This document shows, one piece after another, positions 54,495-64,000 of a stretch of 64,000 bases of DNA. The notes under the pieces are model-generated. The model saw only the letters and a list, made by a program, of their open reading frames with translations. It made no database searches and was not told the origin of the DNA. How positions within the stretch are numbered: position 1 is the stretch's first letter; every line of letters begins with the position of its first letter. Position numbers and translations under genes: made by a program. The stretch lies in the NCBI RefSeq assembly GCF_028769735.1, contig NC_088172.1, positions 73,990,631 to 74,054,630 on the forward strand, read 5' to 3'. Source of the stretch: Zonotrichia leucophrys gambelii. Taxonomy: Eukaryota > Chordata > Aves > Passeriformes > Passerellidae.

Positions 54495-54915
54495 AGGAGC
54501 CATGTTGTGTCAGATCAAGTGCCCATCTCAATAAATATTCTGCACTGAGCAGTGAACAAAGTTTTTTATGGGAAGCCTATAAAAGCAAGAGAGGCAGGTA
54601 GTGAGAAATCCCCCTGTAACAGTCACTCAGCCTCCAGCAATTTGCAACTCAATGATCTTCTGAGCCAAAGGTGGTATCTTGGAGTCTTCTGTGGATTTTT
54701 TCCTCTGTCCAGTCTTTGTCCAGTTTTGTAAGTCTGCATAAACTTTCAGCCTCCTGTAGCCGACCATCTCTAGCTGAACCACATGCTATGTGTCAAGGTG
54801 GAGAATCTTCTTTTATGTATTTTTGACCTGCCATGTAACACTGTAGTCTTGTTCCAAAAGAGACTATAAACAATCCATCTATATTCACCCTGTTTATACC
54901 ATTCCTTTTTTTGTC
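54495..54915. mobile_element. Ancient CR1-lineage LINE remnant
   Basis: GCCATGTTGTGTCAGATCAA followed by GTGCCCATCTC resembles the 'gccatactgggtcagaccaatggtccatct' start I recall from an old reptile/bird LINE family. Later parts (54784-54905: CTATGTGTCAAGGTGGAGAA, CTTCTTTTATGTATTTTTGA, CCTGCC) follow the same consensus in order. Very decayed; family recalled from memory. Confidence 0.5.
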
Positions 54916-55663
54916 TTTACTCTTGTAATCTCCCTTTCTTTTCCAGGCAGAAGGGTCTTACTCTACTTTGTCATTCCTGATATGAAGTGCATTAAATCTA
55001 CAAGTTAGATGAAAATTAAATTTTTTGTTGAAGAAATGCTGGAATGGGTAAAAAGACAGAAATGCTCAAGCACAAGTAGGAACACACAGGGAACCAGGAA
55101 AATTTTTAGGCGTTGGCAGATGAGTTACTTCAATTTCTAGCCTGTGGATCTCCCAGGGTACGGCATAGCTCCTGCCTAAGTCCCTCTGGTAATTCTCTTG
55201 GTCTTCTCACATCCCTCCAGTATTTACTATAAAAGATAAAACCTCATGTTTTTCACTCACTCTGTTTTCCCTTCAGAGCTGTAGAAAACCTGGTAAGAAG
55301 AGACATCCTTCATGCTCTAGTGGCTGTAATGGGAAACCCTTGCTTCTCCTAAACCATGGCTTCTTCCTGGCTTCTTTGGTACGGGACATAAACTGGGAAA
55401 TTTCTTGCAGGTTACCCTGACCCTCCCAAAGGCTTCAACTGATCAGGGAAGAACTCTTGCTCTTACAGAAAATTATGGTTAGGGTGGTGAATGTGAGTGT
55501 AGTGCCTTTGAGTTCACACACGTGTGCTGCTCTTGAGGCACTGCTTCCACCTGTGAGGAAGGCTTGGAGAGACAGGCATACCAGGACACTGCTGGCACAT
55601 CTGTTGGCTTGGTTAGTGCTCTCAGGGAAGGTATAGCTGCTGGGAGGCTAGATCTTTGTGACA
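54916..55663. other. Intergenic, nothing recognised
   Basis: A strong acceptor-like and donor-like pair encloses 16 bases at 55277-55292; see the rejected items. No gene or repeat recognised. Confidence 0.45.
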
Positions 55664-55882
55664 AATCACAGAATCACCGACATTGGAAAAGGACCCTTAA
55701 GATAACGAGACCAAACATCAGCCCCATGCTGCCAGCTCCACCACTAAACCATGTCCCTAAAGCCATAGCTACACATCTTTTAAATACCTCCAGGGATGGT
55801 GATCCAACCACTTCCCTCAGCACCCCCTTCCAATGCTTGGCAACCCGAGGTGACTCCTCCTGAAAGTGATTTTGGCGAGACA
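55664..55882 (-). mobile_element. CR1 LINE fragment, 3' end
   Basis: AAATCACAGAATCACCGACA, CCACTAAACCATGTCCCTAA, then TTTTAAATACCTCCAGGGAT and CCAATGCTTGGCAACCCGAG match the antisense 3' end of avian CR1, with about 200 bases recognisable. The 3' terminus lies on the left. Confidence 0.95.
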
Positions 55883-56264
55883 GTATCACAATCATTGCGT
55901 ACATGAATGTCATCATGACTCCTCAATTCCCATCCTATCATACCGCTTTTTCAGCTTGCACTGAAATTAATAAAGAGAGCAGCATAATGACTGAATTTAA
56001 AGTTTTATCTTTGAAGTGGTTTTAAAGCTTAATGCTGCCTTATCACACTTGGGGGCGATACAGGTGGAGTGGGGGACCAACATACTGAAGCGTTAGGGTT
56101 TCCTTAACCTGGTAAACCTTCCCTGCCCCGTGTTATCTGGAAGCAAAGCTGAATAAGGTAGTCAGAGATTTCTCTTCCACAGTTTGAAGCAGTAGAACTG
56201 AGATGTTCGCTCTTGTTCTCCCCCCATTCAAGTACAAATGCAGTCTTTGCAAAGCACTTCTTTC
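55883..56264. other. Intergenic, nothing recognised
   Basis: A short stretch between the CR1 copy and the enhancer-like module; no frame or repeat. Confidence 0.45.
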
Positions 56265-56900
56265 ATTTAGCTATACCCAGTTGGTACTTGTTGCCAAATG
56301 GAATGTGGATTTGCCTCAGAGAAGATCACTCATGGCTAATGAAATGGCAATTAGTTTATGCAACTTATTAGCATTAGTATTTATTTTACTTTGCAATATT
56401 ACCTAAAAGCATCTCCAAGATATTTAAACAGCAGCATTATCTGTTCAATGCTGTCTTTTAAATAAATAGTCCTACTAAATATAAAAAGCTGGCATTTGTA
56501 CTGCGTGCACCTATGTTATCATCGTCGCAAAGCAGATGCAGAATGTAAGGCGACTTGAACAATCAGCACTGTAATTTGCACAGTAACATTGTTTTAGATC
56601 TAATTAGTGCTTATGCAGATCCCTTACAAAAATGTGAAAACCGCACCAGGATGTAATTGTTAATGAATTTAGTGCAAAGCACATCTGCATAAATTCCATT
56701 TCAGCAAGAAAAAAACCCCAACCTCTAAGTTCAACTGCTATTTGCTCAAGAGCCAAAACACTGTGAATTGTGCCCACTATGTTTTAGCCTTGCTCTGCTG
56801 GCTTTGATATTTCAAATAAATACTACGAAGTTAAAGCCTCCAGCTGCAGACCAACCCATCTGTAGATGTTTGTTATATTTGGCAGTATTCAAAGATGATT
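56265..56900. promoter_or_regulatory. Strong conserved-element-like module with paired NEUROG/NEUROD-type E-boxes
   Basis: Over 600 bases of complex, repeat-free sequence with TAAT/ATTA words (GGCAATTAGTTTATGC, CTAATTAGTGC, GTAATTGTTAATGAATTTAG) and retained CpGs. Two E-boxes share a context: GCAAAGCAGATGCA (CAGATG 56533-56538) and GCAAAGCACATCTGCA (CATCTG 56682-56687). The second contains CACATCTG, the ZBTB18-type core. It lies about 24 kb upstream of exon 1 and is my best candidate distal enhancer. Confidence 0.45.
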
Positions 56901-58369
56901 TGCCTTCCTGCTGAAAAATAAAATAAAAAAAAGAGGTTCTCTCAGCAAAAAACCAAAATTGAAATACTTATCAGCCAAAAACTAAAGTTTAAAAATATTC
57001 TGTGTGGGTCAAGTGACAGAACTTTTAGAACAGCAGGCATACATGCATACTGTGCCTATAGGTTGAACTCTGTACCTTGCTCCATGTGTATGCCTAAGTC
57101 CATCTGTAGTAACTTCTTTCTGAGCTGCAGAATGTATCCATGGCTAACAAGGAGGGCCACTAAAGGATGCAGGTAACTGATCTTAAGCATCATCACACAG
57201 CTCCCTTAGAAACCGCTCATCTGCCGTTCAGGAATAGCATCAAGATCTATTCCAGCACCTTTATTTCTTCAGAGGTGCTTACTGAGGTTTAGGCAGGAGG
57301 GCTCTGGAGTTGGTCTTCCAACAAAGAAGTGGGCTTATGAGCTTTTTGTACCAGCATTAGAAATCTCACTCAAGAGCTTGACGTTTGTCAGGACTGAGTG
57401 TCAAGATGAGAATATTTTTTGCCGTGTCTTGGCTTTATGTGCGGCCTTTATAACTCAAGGTGGACCTAACAGCTACCCAGCCTTCAGTAAACTCCTGTAT
57501 GGGCTTTTTTGTGGAAGCCTTAGATACATGGTTTTCCTTCCCAAATAGAGCGAGGATGATTTTTACAAGACCACGATTGTTCTGAAAGGCATTAGCCCTT
57601 AGTGGGCTAATAGGGAGGTTTGGGGAACATCAGAGCAGGAGTCAGAAACACCCAAGACAACAACCCTGCCTCTCTTCCTACCCTGGCCTACCAGAAAAAT
57701 ATCTTCTCACAAGCTCAGGTCACTCAGAACAAGTGAGTGACCCAAATCAGAAGCCACAGTGTGTGATATTGGAGAGGTCTTACATACCAGCACATTGATA
57801 CCTATAGACACTTCAGACACATACTTGAAAAAGATTATCAGTCTTTTTTTTTAATGTTGGTTTTTACTCCAAATATGGCACTCATAGTTAGGCTCAGACT
57901 TTTTCTCCTTTGTTATCATTATCTGAAACCCTTCATCTCTGTACTTTTTTTAAAAATATCATTTTACTTCTACTTCCATGAAGTTTGGCTGTGCCTTTTT
58001 TCTAAGAAATGAGAATGGATTCATGAAAGAGGTGACAGAGCAATTCAGAGAGCTGTCTCTTACTTCAGGCCCTGTCAGAAACTTCCTATGGATGATTAAG
58101 TCAGGCAACAAATTTAACCTTCTACACTTAATTCTGAACAGGAGAAACGATAGCACCAGTTATGTCACTGAGGCATTCATGATGAATGACTGTGTTAAAA
58201 GATGCTGAGTCATTCAGATATCATCTGACGCACCTACATAAAAGTCTTAATGTGATCGAGATTCTTGCATTAGAATGGATAGTTTCACAAGTTAATAGAT
58301 GAATCCAGTGAAAACCTCCAGAAGATTGCTATCCATAAATTTGTTAAAGGGAGACTGTAAGATACATCC
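56901..58369. other. Intergenic, nothing recognised apart from one hairpin
   Basis: A perfect hairpin ATTAGCCC/GGGCTAAT lies at 57591-57611. No gene or repeat recognised. Confidence 0.5.
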
Positions 58370-58690
58370 TGGCCAGCAGGCTTCAGGTTTCCTCTGGCCA
58401 GCAGGAACAGGGGCTCAGTGCTGAGGCCCCCAGCCCTTTAAATGTCAGATGGTCCCAGGGCAGTGGCAGCAGCCGTGCCAGCCCGTGGAGCCCCAGCCAG
58501 TGCTCCCAGCCTGCTGCCATGGGTGTTCCTGCTCCGGCTTTGGCAGCCCGAGGGAGCACCAGGAGAGGAGCAGGAGAGGAGCAGGAGAGGAGCATAGCAG
58601 ACCTGCATGTGATGGAACTACAGGGGGACACCTAGCAGGCAGTGAGGCCCCAACAGCACAGCAGCTTGGCTGCGTTTCTCCTTAAAGTTA
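58370..58690. other. GC-rich patch with an 11-base minisatellite
   Basis: AGGAGAGGAGC is repeated three times without error at 58561-58593. The surroundings are GC-rich with frames open on both strands. No domain or repeat family recognised. Confidence 0.6.
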
Positions 58691-59613
58691 TGCACCATTT
58701 CTTAAGGGAAACTCCTGTCTGATCTCTGGACAAAGAACTCAAAGAGAAGATGTCCTTGTGTATGTTTTTCAGTTTGAGCCAACAAACAACCATTTAAACC
58801 ATTCTTTCCATCTCCCCCTCTTTTTCCCTACTCTCTAGTAGAACTCAGCATTTCTGTGACAAAATTTCCCTTTCTATCAAGAGGTTACTAGTGCAGTTTT
58901 CAAAATTACAAGTTAGGTGGCACTGGTTTGTTTTGGGCTTCTTTTTGACATGATGTTCACAAACATGGGGATTCACAGTCCCTTAGGGACTGAGGGAAGG
59001 AGAAAGACTGGTAGACAGTAGAATGTGATTGATGGCAGAAGTGGAGATGAGGATGTTGAACAGAAGGAGGTGAGAGGGAGGTGTGGAGGACACAAAGAAG
59101 TAGGTGTCATTAAAAGGAAATGAGAAGACAAAGAAAAGAGTAGAACTGCACAGTAGGCTTCCTTTCCAAAAGCTCAGATCTCAGCAGTTATTTTAGTTTT
59201 CTGTTTTGTGAGAAAAACTGACACAACACAAAGATGTGGGAACAGAAATTTGTGGAATACAACTGCTTTGTACCCATTTATAGTGGGGCACTGAATTTGG
59301 GTCATTAGGAAACAGTTTCCATGCAGAATGTGGAAAGATAAATTTTGTGGACACCCAATATAAACTTTCTCTCATGGCTAAGAGAAAAGTTCTTCTGGTT
59401 TTTTTAATAGATCTTCAAGTAATTCACAATTTCCAGCATCCAAAGCCTTTTTTACATGCTGAGAAATGAGAAGGCACATTACTAGCTAGAGTAACGAGAG
59501 TGAGCAATGAAACCAGTTCCTCTTCTCCTGATCTGTTTTCCCATCACTGGCCTGACCCTAGGACATGCCACCAGAAAGAGATTTACCCACTTAAATAGCA
59601 ATTAATGCTTCTA
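58691..59613. other. Intergenic, nothing recognised
   Basis: Mixed, purine-rich at 59000-59150. No gene or repeat. Confidence 0.5.
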
Positions 59614-59772
59614 TCTTTTGTTTGTTTGTTTGCTTATTGTTTGGTTTTGGGGTTTTTTTGGGATTTTTTTTTTAGTTTTTGTTTGTTTGTTTGGGTTTTT
59701 GTTTTGTGAGGGTTTTTTTCTTTTTTGGTTTTTTTTGTTTGTCTGGTTTTTTTCTTTGTTTTTTTTTTTTTT
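59614..59772. repeat. T-rich (TTTG)n low-complexity tract
   Basis: About 160 bases of T runs and TTTG units. It ends in a long T run and ATGTTTCAG, which by chance or otherwise resembles a 3' splice site on the plus strand. Confidence 0.9.
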
Positions 59773-62700
59773 ATGTTTCAGGCATTTCTCTATGATCTTC
59801 ATCTGTTGCTGGAGATGATCATATGTATCTGCCTTTTTTGAGAACTAGTTCTCCAAGCAGTTGCTCGTGGAACTTGAGCAGCCATGGGAATTGCAGCTTG
59901 CTGCTGGTTTGGACCTAGAAGAAGCCAAAATGGGAATCCTGAGTAGTCCCAGGAGAGGGAAAGTGTCTCCTCCATCAGCACATCGGCTGAAACCTGGCAT
60001 ATGGGCAGGACAAGCAGACGTTTTCTTCCTTGCTCTGCGAGCCCTTTTCATGTAAACTGTGCAGAATAGAAAATTCAGCTGTTCCCTTTTCCCACAGGTT
60101 AGCATGGATAATAAAGACACTTCACTCTTTGCTTTCAGATATTTTTCTAAACTATTTTGATCCTTGAAACATTTATACTAACAAAGAAATTCCACTGCCT
60201 CCTTGTCTCCCTTCCTCCCACCCCCACCCCAATAACTTGCTCTGTCTTGAAACTCTGACTTGATTTTTGGCATATATTTGCATACATTAGAAACGGAGAG
60301 AGGATTAAAGTTTAAGAGGAAATTGTGGCTAGTGTGAAAGGGGAACAAAAGGACATCTGTGAAGTAGCCCACAACTGGCAAGGAAAGCTATTCCACCTCC
60401 AGCACCAGCTGCAGGGGAAGTGGTGCCCACTGCCCCAACAAGACTTTCTTTGTTTTGCTGCAAAAACTGGGAGTGGTGGCTTTTAAAGTGACACAATTTG
60501 AGGTGGGGAGCTTCTCTTTTCCCTGCTCTGTTCTGATATCGTATGGCAACAGATGTTTTCTAAGCAAATAATTTCTCCCAAGATTACCCCAACGAAATCT
60601 TCCAAATCCAGAGGGAGTACAGGTTTCTGGTGCTGGATCTCTCTGCACCACAGGCAGGCATGCAGGAGTTGCTGCTGTAAATTTCTCCAGGGCCCACTAG
60701 CCCTCCTAAACCTGCCGCTTCCTCTCAAGGCAGAGGAGGACATTTTCCAGCTCTGCTTGGTCCCGCAGCAGCAGGAGGAGCTGGGGACGGTGTGGAGGAT
60801 GTGGCAGATGGGGGAAAGTGATGTGGGACAGGAAGCAAGCTGGAGCTGAAGGGAAAGCTTGAGAGTAAAAGAAGAGGAGGAAAAAAAGATGCAAACAAGA
60901 AGAAAAAATGTGTGCAAAGCTGGCTTTCAGTAAGGTAAGAGGGAGCTGAGCTTCTGAGGAGGAGGAAAGTCAGAGAGGAAAGTGATGGGGAAGCACAGGC
61001 ATGTGAACATTATCCCACCCAGTTGGGGGAGACACTTATCAATTCTGAAATGATGGAAGGACTCTGGATGCATTAGAAATATGCTTTTAATGCTCAGTGA
61101 AAACAATACTACAAAAGCTTGTTTACCTTCTGCTTGCAGATCCTCTGGAAGTTGTAATGTGTTCATCCTCTTGCTGGGGACACTAAAGAGTGAGATGTCT
61201 AGAACCAGAACGGTCAAATCTCTCTCCTAACATTTCGTTTTCTCAAGGGTTTAGAGTGCTGCAGCCAGTCCTCCATTAATATTCCCTGAAAATATGGGGT
61301 TTTTGCCATGAAACTGCAAGGTATTGAGATCTCAAGCTTATGTGTTTCCTTCCTGGGTGTACAAACTTGGACTGTTTGGCTCCATTTCCCCCTCTGCCTC
61401 AACCACTTTGCTGTCGTCTTCTCCCCTGGCTCCATTCCTGCTTGGGGCTGAAGACTGTAAGGTCAAAGGGAGTCCTGGGGTTTTTCCCCATGTGAGATAA
61501 TTGTTCACATAGTGGTGACAACCTCCCTGTGTGTGCCCAGCCCACGCTGTTTGTGTGCTGTGATGACTGTGTCCCAGACACACTCATCCACACCACTTTT
61601 GTCAGGCTGGCAGAGTCCTCCCTGCCTTCCACCATCATTAAGCTTTAATTAAAACATGAAAGTGGCTCAAACCACCAGCTTTAAATGACTTCCATGAAAA
61701 AAACAATCAGCCAAACACCAAAATATCCTGCATGGGCTTTCTTTTGAACACATGAAAGTCTTGTGTGTAATTTGATTTTCTGTAAATCACTTGGTTACTG
61801 CCAGGTCCCTTCTTTCCTTGTGTGCACTTGGATGATGAGAAGAGGAGGAGATCTAAGTTTACAGTATGCCCAGGAGTGGCAGAGCTGAGCTTTGTCAAAG
61901 GTTTGGGGTATTTTGCTACTTAGTTTTTCAATTTGTTCCATTTCAAGAGGGTGGGATTTCTTCATAAAGATAAGAATTATGGTTGGAAGTACTGACTAAT
62001 ATGAGTCCTAACTGCTCAGCTCAAGGTCAAGTAGTTTTTAGGTGACATGTAATAAGGAGACATAGGGAAGCTTTAGAAAAAGCTTTAGAAGCTTTTGCAC
62101 ATGATTTTGAAGGGAAATTAATTTTAATTCTTTAAATTGTAAGCTAATTTTTGCAGCTGTTGGCAATCCATCTTTAGGTGGATACATTTCTAGTTGGGAA
62201 AGTCCTGATTCCTAATCTGTGAGGGGAACATTAAGTGCTGAGTGCCACTGAGAGGTTTACATCTCTCCCTATCATTGTCCTCATAAGCTGCTACATGGAA
62301 TCTTCTGATGAAACCTGACTAATAACATGGATATAAAAAAACTCTTTTAGTCATCCGTACTGGTAAAGCATACCTGATGGCATTAAAAAAGGTGATCTTA
62401 TTGTTAGCAGTCTGAAAACTAGGCTAGAATATGAAAGAGGAGATAATATTTTTCCCTGCCTCTCAGTAGATGAAATAAGCTGACTTTCTATTTTGGCCTC
62501 TTCTGGCTCCCATGTCTTTGTGGACACCACCAATCAGGCAGACCAAATCTCCTTGCTTCTCCCTGTGTTGGCTTCCAGTCACTGTAGAACAGCCTGTGTG
62601 TATCTCACAGTCAGAACTGGGCATCACATGTAGAGTTTGAGGGTTAGTGGTGGAATGGCTGCTGCACAAAAGGGAAAACCACCTGGGTTCATGAAAGCTG

Positions 62701-62975
62701 TCACTCTTCAGAACTTGATCCTACAAAAACCAGGAAAAAATATGTTCATTGCTAAAATGGTAGCACAGCTATATCAGCAAAAGTAGCAGAACTCAAATAC
62801 GAGAGGGTGCCATTTTTTCCTAGCAGTTTCAAGGTAAAGCTGTCCTAAAAGATGGTGTGGAGAGCAGCCAAACAGTGCTGAACTGAGGGGCTCATTCTGA
62901 ACTTCAGAGGAGACACTTAGTCTGAGAGGAGGTTCATCTCAGATTGGCTGGACCTGAGAACAAAGTGACTTGTAA
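59773..62975. other. Intergenic, nothing recognised
   Basis: Mixed composition; a 144-codon minus-strand frame (60483-60917) overlaps plus-strand frames and has no domain. A POU octamer lies at 60276-60283. Confidence 0.45.
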
Positions 62976-63100
62976 CGGAATGGCATGGCATGGCATAGAA
63001 TAGAATGGAATGGAACGGAATAGAATAGAATAGAATAGAATAGAATAGAATAGAATAGAATAGAATAGAATAGAATAGAATAGAATAGAATAGAATAGAA
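62976..63100. repeat. Pentanucleotide (TAGAA)n microsatellite, 25 in-phase units
   Basis: The array is exactly 125 bases: nine mixed units (CGGAA, TGGCA, TAGAA, TGGAA) and then 16 perfect TAGAA units (63021-63100). It abuts the 3' end of a minus-strand CR1 copy, whose natural tail is an ATTCTATG-type repeat, so it probably grew from that tail. Confidence 0.97.
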
Positions 63101-63170
63101 TATTTCAGTCACAAAGGATCTACTACAATCATCCAGTCCAACTCCCTGGTCAATTCAGGGCAAGAGTATG
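63101..63170 (-). mobile_element. CR1 LINE fragment, short 3' end
   Basis: TATTTCAGTCACAAAGGATC and AATCATCCAGTCCAACTCCC match the antisense CR1 3' end, with the TAGAA array as tail. Only about 70 bases are recognisable. Confidence 0.7.
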
Positions 63171-64000
63171 AATTTCATGTATTTTTAATATATTTTTTTT
63201 GTCACACACTTATGTAGCTGTTAGATTTTAGCACATTTTCTTCATCATGACACAACGATTCTGCCTTTATGATTACTGTCTGATTGAAAAAGGAGATAAT
63301 AATAAAAATGAAAGTACACATTTCAAATAATTGAAAATATTGTAACTTTTTCTCTATTTTCACAAGAATGAGCTCTACAGTAAGCACATTTCCATGTGGC
63401 TGTTCACTGTTCCAGCATTATTCTGTGACCTTTTTTGAAAGTACACAATCTAGTGCTGATTCAGGACAACATTTCGTGCCATGTCAGCCCATCATTGGCA
63501 GGAGAAAGAAAAGAAAGGATCCAACCCAGATGTTTCTCAGAATGTTCTGATAAACTCAAGATTTTAATGGCATTTGCTACAATAGAAAAATAATTAAAAG
63601 AGGGGGAGAAAAAGGCGAGTGGGAATGCTGGGCAGTCATGCAGAGGTGATCACTAAATGTCCTTTATGTACCCAATTTGTTCTTGATACTTAAGGACACT
63701 GTGGTGCTTGTACATGAACTGGAGCCACTTGTCACTAGAAAGGCTGCCAGGATTAAATCAGTAAGAAATTGTTTATTCAGCCTGTTCAAACAAAAAATGA
63801 ATTGTTGTGATGAATGAGATTTTTTTTAATGAATTAGCACATGTCATGCCAGTAGTTTTTAAATGTAAAGCACTGAGGCGGGTTTTTTTTCTTTCATTCT
63901 GACATAACTGCCCTAAAATAACTGAAGCACCAGGGCTCCAACAGTGGCACATTACATTATGTATTGCAAAGGACATACTTGCCACTGTAGGTAGACAAAC
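63171..64000. other. Intergenic, nothing recognised
   Basis: AT-rich sequence to the end of the window; no gene or repeat recognised. Confidence 0.5.

Noticed and set aside
55277..55292. 16-base microexon-like unit between a strong acceptor (CCCTTCAG) and donor (CTG/GTAAGA)
   Set aside because: Good signals arise by chance in 64 kb; there is no host gene here on the plus strand.
59614..59780. T-rich tract ending in a 3' splice-site-like ATGTTTCAG
   Set aside because: Explained by low-complexity T/G repeat; no exon-like sequence follows.

Overview
The window looks like nuclear DNA from a bird. The only protein-coding gene I can support is a vertebrate transcription factor with a classic splice junction. 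The interspersed repeats I recognise are CR1-lineage LINE fragments, both young avian-type 3' ends and very old degenerate copies. I see no Alu, B1 or L1-type elements, no operons, and no rRNA, tRNA or CRISPR. The species cannot be fixed from the sequence alone.

The gene is ZBTB18 (also called ZNF238 or RP58), on the minus strand. Nearly all of its protein is encoded in one large exon (29301-30883). A tiny upstream coding exon (32980-32992) supplies the first four codons plus one base. The joined frame is 531 codons, the length I recall for the long human isoform. A likely 3' UTR runs down to a polyadenylation signal at 27275-27280. Upstream of exon 1 lies a regularly spaced E-box ladder (33192-33258), then a strong CpG island (about 33580-35230) with CCAAT boxes, PREP-PBX-like sites and four GC boxes. 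The intron holds a second E-box cluster (32208-32289).

The rest, about 27 kb on the left and 28 kb on the right, has no gene I can support and reads like the regulatory desert typical of a developmental transcription factor. Several AT-rich stretches full of homeodomain, POU and E-box words look like conserved non-coding elements: about 6.05-7.2, 9.75-10.1, 15.4-15.8, 16.7-18.5, 24.5-24.9, 44.3, 46.5 and 56.3-56.9 kb. I infer this from composition and have no alignment. Between them lie a GC-rich patch without a gene (15.86-16.72 kb), CR1 fragments (13.6, 42.7-43.8, 49.1, 54.5-54.9, 55.7, 63.1 kb) and simple repeats.

I found no new multi-gene system. The best leads are regulatory: the two E-box clusters flanking exon 1 of a gene known to act in a bHLH feedback circuit; a distal module with paired CAGATG-type E-boxes at 56.5-56.7 kb; an apparent excess of POU octamers; the promoter PREP-PBX plus CCAAT module; and a weak/strong start-codon arrangement that could yield both known N-terminal isoforms from one mRNA.
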